Origin: Gemmatimonadaceae bacterium
GTDB lineage: Bacteria > Gemmatimonadota > Gemmatimonadetes > Gemmatimonadales > Gemmatimonadaceae
Direction: 5' to 3'
Length of the DNA: 64,000 nt
Assembly (NCBI GenBank): GCA_036273715.1
Contig: DASUHB010000028.1
Span: 62,001-126,000, forward strand
Numbering within the stretch: position 1 is the stretch's first letter; each line of letters opens with the position of its first letter. Position numbers and translations under genes: made by a program. The notes beneath the pieces were generated by a model, which was not told the DNA's origin, did not search any database, and was given only the letters and a program-made list of their open reading frames with translations. Below are positions 16,227 through 25,381 of this stretch, in pieces.

Positions 16227-17645
16227 ATGAGCACGGGGCCGGAACGCTGGTCGCAATGGATCCTTCTCCTGGCGGGCGTCGCAATCGCGGCGGCCGGCAG
16301 GCGCGCCGTTGCGCAGCAAGCGCCGGCGTCGGCCGGCGAAATCACAGGGGTCGTGTTCGACAGCCTCGATGACGAGCCATTGGGCGACGCATCGGTGTTT
16401 CTCGTCGGGACGTCGTTGTCGGCGACGACGAATGCCGACGGACACTTCGTCTTCGAGTCGGTGCCGGCGGGTTCGTATCGCGTCGCCTTCGAATCCCGGG
16501 ATCTCGACGCCATCGGCGTCACGCCTAACCCGCAGTCGGTGGCGGTGCGCGCCGGCGTCGTCGATACGGTCGTGCTCTTCGTCCCCTCCGTGTCGACGCT
16601 GCTCGACGCGATGTGTCCGGCGAGCAAGGCCGCGGGCGGACAGAGCATTCTCATCGGCAGCGTGCACGATGCAGACACCGGGGTGCCGGTCGCGTCCGCG
16701 ACGCTGACGCTGTCGTGGTCGGACCTCGTCGTAGAGAAAAAAGGCGTCGTCCAGACGAATCACGTGGTGCCTGTCACGGCGACAGCGGACGGGTCATACG
16801 CGGTATGCGGAATTCCGGGGGACGCCGTCGTGACAATGCGGGCGGTTGCCGGCCGGCGCGCGAGCGGCATGCTGTCGGTGACCATCCCGGCCCGACGGCT
16901 CGTTAGGCAGGACGTGTCCGTTGCACCGGGTGCGGACCCCGTGGCACCCGACGAGACGGCGCGCACGGCATCGCTGGATGGAGTCGTGACTGACACCGCT
17001 GGTCATCCGCTCGCCGGCGCCCAGCTCGAGCTGGCCGGCGTTCCGGGCGCGGCCCGAGCGGACGAGCAAGGTCATTTTCGGCTGCCGTCGCTTCCGGCCG
17101 GCAGCTGGGACGTGCAGGTCCAGCGCATCGGCTTCCTGCCGAGTCGAGTCATCGTCGTGCTGCATCCGAATCGAACGACGACGCGGTCGTTCGCGCTGCG
17201 TGTTGCGACGACAGTGCTGGACACGGTTCGCGTGCAGGCGCGGCGGCATGACGCGTACGCGTTGCAGCAGAAGGCGCGGCAGTATCCCGGCGCGACGTTC
17301 TTCAACAGCGCCGCCATCGACTCGCTGCATCCGACGCAGATCACCGACATTTTGCGGCGGGCGCGCGGCGTGCAGCTGGTGTATCCGGACTCGGGCGGGC
17401 CGCCGCTGGTGCAGATGACGCGCTCGCGCTTCTCCGACTTGATGCACGCGGGCATCTGTCCGATCGAGTATTACGTGGACGGCGTCCCGTTCCAGATGGA
17501 GAACAGCCCGGATGCCTACTTCAAGCCGGGCGAGATCGCGGCGGTAGAGGTGTACGACGGGGCCGCGAACGTGCCGCCCGCGTACGCATCGGCGTCGTCG
17601 GCGTGCGGCGTCGTGGTGATCTGGACGAAGCGCGCCGGCTCCTAA
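16227..17645 (+). CDS. Carboxypeptidase-regulatory-like plus TonB-plug protein without a barrel
   Basis: 473 residues starting at ATG 16227; the 31 codons before it in frame lack signal-peptide character. Signal peptide WILLLAGVAIAAAGRRAVAQ. Up to three Ig-like carboxypeptidase-regulatory modules follow: ITGVVFDSLDDEPLGDASVFL (about 37), a second at about 145 (IGSVHDADTGVPVASATL) and a third at about 250 (GVVTDTAGHPLAGAQLEL). The C-terminus (LHPTQITDILRRARGVQLV ... CPIEYYVDGVPF ... GEIAAVEVYDG ... CGVVVIWTKR) is a TonB-dependent-receptor plug. No 22-strand barrel follows, so it is not a complete transporter. It may be a periplasmic regulator or adaptor. The stop lies in a CCTAACGCCTAAC tandem. 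Confidence 0.8.
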   Translation: MSTGPERWSQWILLLAGVAIAAAGRRAVAQQAPASAGEITGVVFDSLDDEPLGDASVFLVGTSLSATTNADGHFVFESVPAGSYRVAFESRDLDAIGVTPNPQSVAVRAGVVDTVVLFVPSVSTLLDAMCPASKAAGGQSILIGSVHDADTGVPVASATLTLSWSDLVVEKKGVVQTNHVVPVTATADGSYAVCGIPGDAVVTMRAVAGRRASGMLSVTIPARRLVRQDVSVAPGADPVAPDETARTASLDGVVTDTAGHPLAGAQLELAGVPGAARADEQGHFRLPSLPAGSWDVQVQRIGFLPSRVIVVLHPNRTTTRSFALRVATTVLDTVRVQARRHDAYALQQKARQYPGATFFNSAAIDSLHPTQITDILRRARGVQLVYPDSGGPPLVQMTRSRFSDLMHAGICPIEYYVDGVPFQMENSPDAYFKPGEIAAVEVYDGAANVPPAYASASSACGVVVIWTKRAGS

Positions 17646-17648
17646 CGC

Positions 17649-18974
17649 CTAACCGTCCGCCAGGTGCGCGGCGAGGCGCGACGCGGTATCGCGTACGCGA
17701 TGGGGCACCTCGCGGTCGCCGCTGAGCACGCGGCCGTCCACCGCGTGCAGCACGCCGGCGACGGTGACCAGCCGGGCCGGCGTGCCTCCTAGCGCAAACA
17801 CCGCCGCGGCCTCGGGGTTGGCATCGCCGAAGCCGGCCGGCAGCGGGAACGCGGCGAGATCGGCATCCTTGCCGGGCTCCAGCGATCCCACGCGGTCGTC
17901 GAGTCCGAGCGCGCGCGCACCGCCTAACGTGGCCAGCGCCAGCGCGTCGTGCGGCGGGAGCGCCTCGGGGCGGCCCGTGCGCACGCGTTGGGCGAGCGCG
18001 GCGGCGCGGGCTTCCTCGAGCAGATCCATCCGGTCGTTGGCGGCCATCGAGTCGGAGCCGAGTCCGACCGCGACGCCGGCGGCCAGCAATCGCTCGAGCG
18101 GTGCGATGCCGTGGCCGAGCTTGGCGTTGGACACCGGGCAGTGCGCCACGGCGGCGTGCGCCGCGGCGATGGCGGCAATGTCGGCGTCGTCGATGTGCAC
18201 GGCGTGGATGAGCAGCGGGCGCGCGCGCAGCACGCCGAGCGATTCGAGGAGCGCGATGGGGGATCGCGCGCGCGGCGCGATGGTGATGCCGCGGCGGCGC
18301 AGGCCATCGGCGAACGGTCCGTCGCCGTCGCGCACGAGGCGCGTTTCCGCGTCGCTTTCGGCGATGTGCACGGCCAGCGGGTAGCCGGCGCCGGCGGCCG
18401 CGATGAACAGCGGATCGCTCACCGTGTACGGCGCGTGGGGCGAGATGCCGAGCCGCACGAGGAGCGTCTGCCGGGGCTCGAGATCCGTTAGGCGCAGGCG
18501 CAGCGCGGCGATGGCGCCGGCGACGCGCGACGCATCCGGCGACGGCGAGAACACTTCCTGGTACACGATGCCGCGCACGCCCATCTCGCACATCGCCGGG
18601 AGCGCGGCGCCCGAGTCGCACGTATCGGCGTACGTGGTGACGCCCGCCCGCAGCCCTTCCGCGATGCCTAACCGCGCCGAGTCGAGGTAGCGTTCCGGCG
18701 TCATCACCGAGACTTTCGCGGACTGCAGCCGCACGATCCAGTCGCGGAACGGGACGTCGGGCATGAGGCCACGGAACGCCGTGAGCTCGAGGTGCGTGTG
18801 GGCGTTGACGAGCCCCGGCAGCAGGACCGCGTCTTCGAGGTCGACGTCGCCGCCCGGCGGCGCCGATCCGCGCGGCCCGACGTACGCAATGCGCGCCCCG
18901 TCGACGGCGACCGTGCCGTCGTGGATGGACGGCGCCGTGATCGGCACCACCCACCGCGCGTGGTAGCGCTTCAC
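17649..18974 (-). CDS. Amidohydrolase, adenosine/cytosine-type deaminase family (MtaD/Mqn-like)
   Basis: 441-residue amidohydrolase-fold enzyme. Metal and catalytic motifs: GLVNAHTHLEL (HxH), SPHAPYTVSD (His), LAVHIAESDAE (His and Glu), AHCPVSNAKLGHG, and VGLGSDSMAANDRMDL (Asp). The pattern belongs with S-adenosylhomocysteine/methylthioadenosine deaminases, guanine deaminase-like TrzA enzymes and the aminodeoxyfutalosine deaminase of the futalosine menaquinone pathway; sequence alone does not separate these. Start GTG 18974. Same strand as the PHP gene 52 nt upstream. Its TAG stop is in the same CCTAAC tandem as the convergent TonB-plug gene's stop. Confidence 0.8.
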   Translation of the reverse strand: MKRYHARWVVPITAPSIHDGTVAVDGARIAYVGPRGSAPPGGDVDLEDAVLLPGLVNAHTHLELTAFRGLMPDVPFRDWIVRLQSAKVSVMTPERYLDSARLGIAEGLRAGVTTYADTCDSGAALPAMCEMGVRGIVYQEVFSPSPDASRVAGAIAALRLRLTDLEPRQTLLVRLGISPHAPYTVSDPLFIAAAGAGYPLAVHIAESDAETRLVRDGDGPFADGLRRRGITIAPRARSPIALLESLGVLRARPLLIHAVHIDDADIAAIAAAHAAVAHCPVSNAKLGHGIAPLERLLAAGVAVGLGSDSMAANDRMDLLEEARAAALAQRVRTGRPEALPPHDALALATLGGARALGLDDRVGSLEPGKDADLAAFPLPAGFGDANPEAAAVFALGGTPARLVTVAGVLHAVDGRVLSGDREVPHRVRDTASRLAAHLADG

Positions 18975-19026
18975 CGGATTGCGTTAGGCAACGGCCGGCG
19001 CCGCCGAACCGGTGGTGCCGCCATCG

Positions 19027-19785
19027 CTAGACGCGCCATGGACGCGAGCCGTGCACCGCCGGATCGTAGAGCGCATCATCGGGCGCGCCGATCGACCGCG
19101 TGAGCGCGAGCGAGAACGAGATGTCGCCCACCTGGTCGGGCCGGTGTCCGTCGGAGCCGAGCGACAGGCGCACGCCGCGCTCGAACGCGCGTCGCACGAA
19201 GCGCACGTGCGGCCGGTATCGCGATGAGACCTCGAACGCGATCCCGGCGTGGTAGAGCGCCTCCACGGCCCGTTCCTCGCGCGGTTCGGTCCACAGTTCC
19301 TCGATCGGATGGTCGCGCAGCGAGAGCGGCACGAGCGTGGGGTGCGCCAGGATGTCCACCGGCATCTCGCGCGCGAACTGCTCGAGCGATGCGAGGTGCG
19401 CGTCCATGTACGCTTGGGGCTCGAGACCTTCGGGGAACCGGCGGGAGAACATGTTGAGCGGCCGCTCGAGGCCGGGCACGACCACCGCGTGCAACGACCC
19501 GATGTGGTGTGTGAAGCGCGCGGCGAGGTCGGGCGGAATCTCGCGCCACAGCGTGTCGTGCCAGCAGAACTCGCCGCCGCGCCCAACGGGATAGTCATCC
19601 AGCGTGTCCAGGTACGCGCGGGCCGCGTCGACGCTCGCGATCGCCCCCTTCACGTCGCGCGAAATGTGGTCGGCGACGCTCGGCCTCACGCCGCGGGCGC
19701 GGACGGCGGCGACGAGCTCGGCGGCATCGAGCGCGCCGTCGGACATCGTTGTGTGGGCGTGACAGTCGAGCGGCTGCCAGGTCAC
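19027..19785 (-). CDS. PHP-domain metal-dependent phosphoesterase
   Basis: 252 residues from GTG 19785, which overlaps the PBP stop (GTGA) and is preferred to longer readings inside that gene. PHP fold: DCHAHTTMSDGALDAAELV near the N-terminus, SVADHISRDV, GGEFCWHD, DILAHPTLVPL, and a late GSDGHRPDQVGD with Asp and His ligands. Related to histidinol phosphatase and trinuclear-metal PHP phosphoesterases. The substrate is unknown. Coupled to a cell-wall synthase gene upstream, though this may only reflect operon packing. Confidence 0.8.
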   Translation of the reverse strand: MTWQPLDCHAHTTMSDGALDAAELVAAVRARGVRPSVADHISRDVKGAIASVDAARAYLDTLDDYPVGRGGEFCWHDTLWREIPPDLAARFTHHIGSLHAVVVPGLERPLNMFSRRFPEGLEPQAYMDAHLASLEQFAREMPVDILAHPTLVPLSLRDHPIEELWTEPREERAVEALYHAGIAFEVSSRYRPHVRFVRRAFERGVRLSLGSDGHRPDQVGDISFSLALTRSIGAPDDALYDPAVHGSRPWRV

Positions 19786-21896
19786 GGGTGCGACATCGGG
19801 GTGGGCTGCGCCGTGATCGGCGAGTGCACGTCGCACTCGCGCGTCGGCTCGGTGCCGGGGATGAAGTACTCGGTGGTGACGTCGCTGTCGGGGCAGAACG
19901 GATTGCGCAACAAGCCGGTGGTCCAGTCGATGTCGCGGGAGATGATGTCCTCGGGCCGCGCCCAGTCGGCCGGCTCGGGGCGCCGCGCGTAGACCTCGTT
20001 CATGAAGCCTAACCACGCCGGTGCCGCCAGCCGGCCGCCCTGCGCGTCCGACATGATGCGTTGCGGGCGATCGAATCCCATCCAGACGCCGGCCACGAGG
20101 TCCGGCGTGAAGCCGATGAACCAGACATCGGAGTAATCGTTCGTTGTTCCCGTTTTGCCGCCCGCCGGGATGTGAAAGCCCGAGGCCCAGATCGAAGCGG
20201 CCGTTCCGCGGCGCACCACGTCCTTCATCATGTCGACCATGAGCCACGCTTCTTCAGGCGACAGCACGACGTAGCGCTGCGGATTGGCCTGGAAGATCAC
20301 GTGGCCGTTGGCGTCTTCGACGCGCGTGATGCCGAACGGCGTGGCGCGCACGCCCAGCGTCGCGAACGTCGTGTACGCGCTGATCATCTCCAGCGGGTAC
20401 ACGTCGGCCGAGCCGATGTGGATGGATGGATACGGCGGAATCGGCGTGGTGAGGCCCAGCTGTCTGGCCATCGCGATCACGTTCTGCTCGCCCAACTGCA
20501 TGCCTAACCGAATCGTGGCCAGGTTGCGCGAGCGGTACAGCGCGCGCCGCATGGGCATGATGCCTTCGAACTTGAGGTCGTAGTTCTGCGGCGTCCACTC
20601 GGTTCCGTTGGGCTCCGGCACGACGAGCGGCGAGTCGTCGAGCAGATAGCTGGGCGGCAGGCCGTTGTGGATCGCGGTCGCGTACACCACGGGCTTGAAC
20701 GTGGACCCGGGTTGTCTGAGCGCCTGGGTGGCGCGATCGAACTTGGAGTCGTCGAAGTCGCGCCCGCCCACCAGTGCGCGCACCGCGCCGGTGCGCGGAT
20801 CGACCGCGACGAAGGCGCCCTGAAGGTAGGGCGAGTTGGGCGCATCGCTCTGATTGGCCGACGACCGCGCGGCATACTGCTCGAACGTGGTGTGCTTGAA
20901 CGCGCCGTACTTGCCGGCTTCGATCGCGCGCAACTGCTTCTCGAGATTGCGCTCGGCCGCCGACTGGAGATCGACGTCGAGGGTGGTGTAGACCTTGAGC
21001 CCGTCGGTGTAGACCTTCTCACCGAACTGATCCTCGAGTTGGCGCCGCACCCATTCGACGAAATACGGCGCAAGCTCGCCTGCCTCTTCCTTGCGGGCGA
21101 GGCGCAACGGGTAGGCGCGCGCCAGTTGGGCATCTTCCGCGCTCACGACGCCGGCGCGGTGCATGAGCTCGATGATCGTGTTGCGCCGCTGGATGGCGCG
21201 TTCGGGAAAGCGGCGCGGATTGTACCGCTCCGGCGCCTTGGGCAGACCCGCGAGCGTGGCGGCTTCGGCAAGGTTGAGGTCGCGCACGGATTTGCCGAAG
21301 TACCGCTGCGACGCGGTCTCGACGCCGTAGGCGCCGTTGCCCAGATAAATCTGATTGAGATACAGCTCGAGGATCTTGCTCTTCGGATACAGTCGCTCGA
21401 TTTCGCGCGCGACTTTGGCTTCTTTGATCTTGCGCGTGAGCGTTTTCTCGCGGCTGATCTTTTCGGTGAAAATATTCCGCGCGAGCTGCATCGTCAGCGT
21501 GGAGAAGCCTTGCGCATAGGCGCCGGCGCCGACGTTGTGCACGGCGGCACCGAACACGCGGATCCAGTCGATGCCATGGTGCTCGTAGAAGCGTTTGTCT
21601 TCGGTGATGACGAACGCTTCCTGTACGGTTTTGGGAATCTCGGCTAACGGGACGAGCGTGCGGCGCTCGAGTCCGAGCTCGGCGATGAAGCGGCCGTCAT
21701 CGGCGTACAGCTTCGACGTCTGGTGCGGCGTGAACGCGTCGAGCTGGCGCGGGTCGGGGCACGCGCTGCCGCGGCACACGAGCGTCCACGACGCGTATGC
21801 AAAGCCGGCGAGGAAGGTCGCCGCGAACGTGGCGACGAGCAGCAGCTGCCGCCGCAGACGCGCCGGCTTACGCCCAGCCGGCTTGCGGGCAGCCAT
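19782..21896 (-). CDS. Class A penicillin-binding protein (PBP1A-like)
   Basis: 704-residue bifunctional peptidoglycan synthase. Basic N-terminus (ARKPAGRKPARLRRQ), one TM helix (about 18-36), a GT51 transglycosylase domain with EDKRFYEHHGIDW, GFSTLTMQLARN, LELYLNQIYLGNGAYGVE and LAEAATLAGLPKAP, then a transpeptidase with SxxK in QPGSTFKP, the SRN motif in YRSRNLATI, and KTGTTNDYSD. All catalytic motifs are present, so it should polymerise and cross-link glycan strands in the periplasm. Start ATG 21896. Head of a small minus-strand run with the PHP and amidohydrolase genes. Confidence 0.95.
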   Translation of the reverse strand: MAARKPAGRKPARLRRQLLLVATFAATFLAGFAYASWTLVCRGSACPDPRQLDAFTPHQTSKLYADDGRFIAELGLERRTLVPLAEIPKTVQEAFVITEDKRFYEHHGIDWIRVFGAAVHNVGAGAYAQGFSTLTMQLARNIFTEKISREKTLTRKIKEAKVAREIERLYPKSKILELYLNQIYLGNGAYGVETASQRYFGKSVRDLNLAEAATLAGLPKAPERYNPRRFPERAIQRRNTIIELMHRAGVVSAEDAQLARAYPLRLARKEEAGELAPYFVEWVRRQLEDQFGEKVYTDGLKVYTTLDVDLQSAAERNLEKQLRAIEAGKYGAFKHTTFEQYAARSSANQSDAPNSPYLQGAFVAVDPRTGAVRALVGGRDFDDSKFDRATQALRQPGSTFKPVVYATAIHNGLPPSYLLDDSPLVVPEPNGTEWTPQNYDLKFEGIMPMRRALYRSRNLATIRLGMQLGEQNVIAMARQLGLTTPIPPYPSIHIGSADVYPLEMISAYTTFATLGVRATPFGITRVEDANGHVIFQANPQRYVVLSPEEAWLMVDMMKDVVRRGTAASIWASGFHIPAGGKTGTTNDYSDVWFIGFTPDLVAGVWMGFDRPQRIMSDAQGGRLAAPAWLGFMNEVYARRPEPADWARPEDIISRDIDWTTGLLRNPFCPDSDVTTEYFIPGTEPTRECDVHSPITAQPTPMSHP

Positions 21897-22195
21897 CGGG
21901 ACGGGGACGAGCGAGCGCGAAAACGCGACTCACGCCGGAAGCAGAATGAGACAATGCGAATGATGAGGGTGAGAACGGCAACCTAACCGTCGGCCGCCAA
22001 GCGGGCAACGCAGCGCGCCGCTGTGTACCGGTTCAGTTTGGGGCGCCGTTCCCTCATGGCTTGCATCTACGTTCATGAAGACGCGGACAGGCAGGACACA
22101 ACGGACAGAGCACTGACAACCAACCTGCACCTTTACCCGCCGCCGAGCGGCGGTTCGCGCCGCGGGCCCGGCGGCAGGCGGCCGCGCGCTTCCCC
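21897..22195. other. Divergent intergenic region between PBP1A and PadR genes
   Basis: With the promoter that follows, this is the longest gene-free stretch (362 nt to the PadR start). No coding potential or RNA gene is seen. The right end is very G/C-rich with short inverted repeats, such as CCGCCG (22140-22145) and CGGCGG (22148-22153), directly upstream of the PadR -35 box. The PBP1A promoter must lie at the left end, but I cannot place it. Confidence 0.45.
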
Positions 22196-22224
22196 TTGAC
22201 ATCCTACAAGAGAGCCGGTATGCT
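22196..22224 (+). promoter_or_regulatory. Sigma-70 promoter of the PadR/ADOP operon
   Basis: TTGACA (22196-22201, perfect -35), a 17-nt spacer, then TATGCT (22219-22224, four of six matches to the -10). It is placed 35 nt before the PadR start codon and is one of the two best vegetative promoters in the window. PadR proteins commonly repress their own promoter, so this stretch is the expected operator. Confidence 0.75.
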
Positions 22225-22242
22225 GCCCTTGTCGAACGTCTA

Positions 22243-22250
22243 GGGGGGGG
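22243..22250 (+). promoter_or_regulatory. G8 tract forming the PadR ribosome-binding site
   Basis: An uninterrupted run of eight G residues, followed by AAG, lies 8 nt before the GTG start of the PadR gene and would serve as its Shine-Dalgarno. A homopolymer of this length can vary by slippage, which would alter the spacing or strength of this site. Confidence 0.45.
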
Positions 22251-22258
22251 AAGCCGAC

Positions 22259-22591
22259 GTGTCGCACGCCAACGCCGATGTCCTGCAAGGAACGCTGGAT
22301 CTGCTCATCCTCAAAGCGCTGTCGGTCGAGCCCATGCACGGCTGGGGCGTTGCGCAGCGCATCCAACAGATCTCGCGCGACGTGCTGCAGGTGAACCAGG
22401 GCTCGCTCTATCCGGCCCTGCACCGCCTCGAACACCGCGGCTGGATTGCCGCGTCGTGGGGCGCGAGCGACAACAACCGCCGCGCCAAGTTCTACCGCCT
22501 AACGGCCACCGGGCGCAAGCAGCTGCACGCGGAGGTCGCGACGTGGCGCCGCTTCTCCGCGGCCATCGAGCTCGTGCTCGCCGTCGACTGA
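22259..22591 (+). CDS. PadR-family transcriptional regulator
   Basis: 110 residues, a winged-helix PadR protein of the short type (ADOP-associated). Signatures: LQGTLDLLILKALSVEPMHGWGVAQRI, QGSLYPALHRLEHRGWIAA (recognition helix and wing), RAKFYRLTATGRKQL. Start GTG 22259 after a G-rich Shine-Dalgarno. It precedes the FtsX-like permease gene by 15 nt, a pairing that recurs at 41.7-44.8 kb on the other strand. Likely a ligand-responsive autorepressor controlling the permease. Confidence 0.92.
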   Translation: MSHANADVLQGTLDLLILKALSVEPMHGWGVAQRIQQISRDVLQVNQGSLYPALHRLEHRGWIAASWGASDNNRRAKFYRLTATGRKQLHAEVATWRRFSAAIELVLAVD

Positions 22592-22606
22592 GCGACTGGA
22601 GGCACC

Positions 22607-25306
22607 ATGGACCGCTTTCGCGGACTGCTCGTTCGCTTCCGGTCGCTGTGGAAGCGCGAGGCAGCCGAGCGCGATCTGGACGATGAGCTGCGTTTCCACG
22701 TGGCGATGGAAACCGAGGCCGGCCGCGCACGCGGTCTCGCCCCCGACGAAGCGCGGCGACGAGCCCTGCTCACCTTCGGCGGCATCGAGCGCTTCCGCGA
22801 GGAGACGCGCGACGCTGACCGGCCGCGCTGGCTCGACGACGCGCGCGCCGATCTCGCCCACGCGTGGCGGCTGGTGCTGTCCCGGCCGGGATTTTCGGCC
22901 GCCCTGGTGTTTACGTTAGGCATCGGCGTTGGCGCGAACACCGCCATCTTCGGCATCGTCAACGCCGTCCTGCTCAGACCATCGCCGTTCCCCCGCCCCG
23001 ATCGGCTGGTGATGATCTGGGAAACGGATCGCAAGAGCGGCACGCGGCACGAGCCCGCATCGTGGCCCGATGTCGTCGACTTCGCCGAACGGAGTCGGAC
23101 GCTGCAGGCCATCGGGGCAATGACCGGACGCGACGTCACGCTCGCGCGACGTGGCGCGAGCGAGCCCGAACGCGTGACCGGCCTCGCGATCACGCCGAGC
23201 GTCCTGGCGGTGCTCGGCGTGCACGTGATCGCCGGCCGGCCGTTCGCCGCCGACGAGGGTCGACCCGGCGGCCAGAATGTCGTTTTGTTAGGCGAGCAGT
23301 TCTGGCGTACCCGGTTTTCCGCCGATCCCGCGATCGTCGGGCACACGATTCTGGTGGACGAACGGCCGGCGCTCGTTGCGGGGATCCTGCCCGAGGCAGC
23401 CGACCTCGGCGTACGTCAGATCCACGAGCGCGCGGACTACGCCGAGACGTTCAGCAGCGCCCACGTGGATGTCTGGCTGGCGCTCCAGCCGAGCGTGGAC
23501 TCGTTTCCGCGCGAGACGCACCCGTTCCTAACGGTAGGCCGGCTTGCGCCGGGCGCCACCCCCGCGGCGGCCCAGCGCGAGCTGTCGACGATCGCGGCGG
23601 CGCTCGAGCGCGAATATCCGGTGAACGCGCACCGCGGCGTGAACATCGAGTCCTATGGCAGCGTCGTGTTCGGCGCTGTGCGTCCGGCGCTCCTGCTGCT
23701 CTTCGGCGCCGTGACGCTGCTCCTCCTGGTGACGTGTGCGAACGTCGCGAACCTGCTGCTTGCCCGCACGGCGGCGCGCACGCGAGAAGTTGCGGTGCGC
23801 ATGGCGCTGGGCGCCGCACGGGCTCGAATCGCCCGACAATTTCTCGTCGAGTCGTTGGTCTACGTCGTTCTCGGCGGCGTGGCCGGCGTGGTGCTCGCGT
23901 TCGCCGCTCTTCACGGGCTGGTATCGCTCGCGCCGAGCGATGTGCCGCGGGTGGACACCGCGTCGATCGACGGCCGTGTCGCGGCGTATACCGCGGGCAC
24001 GACACTCGTGATCGGCATCCTCTTCGCGGCGCTACCGGCGCTCCAAATGCGACGGCTCGATCTTCATCACGCGCTCAAGTCGCACGGCGGGCGGCTGATA
24101 TCGCTTGGCCGCTCCGCGCGCCGATTCCAGGCATGCGTGATCGTCGCCGAAGTCGCCCTCACCGTCATGCTCGTGGCCGGCGCCGGACTTCTCCTCCGCA
24201 GTTTGTGGCGCCTCTCACGCGTCGACCCGGGGTTCGACACGACGCGTGTGCTCGAGGCCCAATATCAATTGCCATCGACGCGCTATCCGATCGACTTCAA
24301 GCGCTTTCCCGACATTCCCGCGATCAACGCATTTCATGCGCGGATGCTCTCGGCCGTTCGGGCGATTCCGGGTGTCGCGGCAGCCGCGCTGGCCGCCAAT
24401 CCGCCGCTCGATCCGGGCTTCACCAACTCGTTCACGATCGTTGGGCGCGAGGCCGAGTCGGCGCACTTTCCCGAGATTCGAACGCGCTTCGTGTCGCCCG
24501 GGTACCTCGAGACGCTGGGCGTGCCGCTGCTCGGCGGCCGCGCCATCGCGGAAAGCGACGATGCGCACTCGCCTAACGTAATCGTGATCAACCGGGCGGC
24601 GGCGCGCCGGTATTTCGCGACGACCGATCCGATCGGCCAATCGATCGCCTTCTGGGGCGCTGCCCGTCGCATTGTCGGCATCATCGGCGACGAGAAGTTC
24701 CGCGGCGTCGACGCGCCGAGCGATCCGGCCGTGTACGCGCCGATCGCGCAGGCGCCGCTGCAGCAGGCGACGATTCTCGTGCGCGCCTCGCGCGGCGATG
24801 CCATGGCGCTGGCGCCGGACATTCGAGCGGAGGTGCGCGCGCTCGATCCGCAAGTCGCTCTGTTCGGCGTCGAACCACTCGCGTTGAGCGTCCGGTCGAG
24901 CATCGCCAAGCCGCGATTCGATGCCGTGCTGTTGGCGGCGTTCGGTGCCGTGGCCATTCTACTCGCCGTGATCGGCGTGTACGGCGTATTGAGTTACACG
25001 GTGACGGAGCGCATGCCGGAGTTGGGCGTCCGAATGGCGCTGGGGGCGAACCGCTGGAATGTGATACGCCTGGTCGCCGGCACGGGTGTCGGGCTGGCCG
25101 CCCTCGGCGTAGCGTTAGGCATGGGCGCGGCGTACGCGGGATCCCGCCTCCTGCGCTCGATGGTGTTCGGGGTGAGCACGACCGACCCGGTCACGTTCGT
25201 CGGCGTCATCCTGATCGTGATGCTCACGGCATTGGCGGCGAGTCTCGCGCCCGCGTTGCGCGCCACGCGCGCCGACCCGATGCAGGCGTTGCGCGCCGAA
25301 TCGTAG
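22607..25306 (+). CDS. ADOP-type duplicated FtsX/MacB-like permease
   Basis: 899 residues with the layout of acidobacterial duplicated orphan permeases: a cytoplasmic N-terminal helical region (KREAAERDLDDELRFHVAMET ... EARRRALLTFGG), TM near 95-120, MacB-like periplasmic domain, three TM helices (about 360-480), a second periplasmic domain, and three C-terminal TM helices with the FtsX signature VTERMPELGVRMALGANRWNVIRLV. No ATPase gene lies next to it, as usual for this family. Substrate unknown; relatives act in macrolide export or lipoprotein/mechanotransmission complexes. GGAGG 6 nt before ATG 22607. Several GTTAGGC words lie in the gene. Confidence 0.9.
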   Translation: MDRFRGLLVRFRSLWKREAAERDLDDELRFHVAMETEAGRARGLAPDEARRRALLTFGGIERFREETRDADRPRWLDDARADLAHAWRLVLSRPGFSAALVFTLGIGVGANTAIFGIVNAVLLRPSPFPRPDRLVMIWETDRKSGTRHEPASWPDVVDFAERSRTLQAIGAMTGRDVTLARRGASEPERVTGLAITPSVLAVLGVHVIAGRPFAADEGRPGGQNVVLLGEQFWRTRFSADPAIVGHTILVDERPALVAGILPEAADLGVRQIHERADYAETFSSAHVDVWLALQPSVDSFPRETHPFLTVGRLAPGATPAAAQRELSTIAAALEREYPVNAHRGVNIESYGSVVFGAVRPALLLLFGAVTLLLLVTCANVANLLLARTAARTREVAVRMALGAARARIARQFLVESLVYVVLGGVAGVVLAFAALHGLVSLAPSDVPRVDTASIDGRVAAYTAGTTLVIGILFAALPALQMRRLDLHHALKSHGGRLISLGRSARRFQACVIVAEVALTVMLVAGAGLLLRSLWRLSRVDPGFDTTRVLEAQYQLPSTRYPIDFKRFPDIPAINAFHARMLSAVRAIPGVAAAALAANPPLDPGFTNSFTIVGREAESAHFPEIRTRFVSPGYLETLGVPLLGGRAIAESDDAHSPNVIVINRAAARRYFATTDPIGQSIAFWGAARRIVGIIGDEKFRGVDAPSDPAVYAPIAQAPLQQATILVRASRGDAMALAPDIRAEVRALDPQVALFGVEPLALSVRSSIAKPRFDAVLLAAFGAVAILLAVIGVYGVLSYTVTERMPELGVRMALGANRWNVIRLVAGTGVGLAALGVALGMGAAYAGSRLLRSMVFGVSTTDPVTFVGVILIVMLTALAASLAPALRATRADPMQALRAES

Positions 25307-25381
25307 ACACCGCCGGACCGCGGAGCGCAGCGATGGCCCGGCGCCCATGACACCCGGGCGTCGGGTGCGTACCTTTGCCGC

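Noticed and set aside
19782-20247. Longer start for the PHP gene inside the PBP1A gene
   Set aside because: The upstream extension is Arg/His-rich without fold; GTG 19785 overlapping the PBP stop and directly before DCHAH is the natural start.
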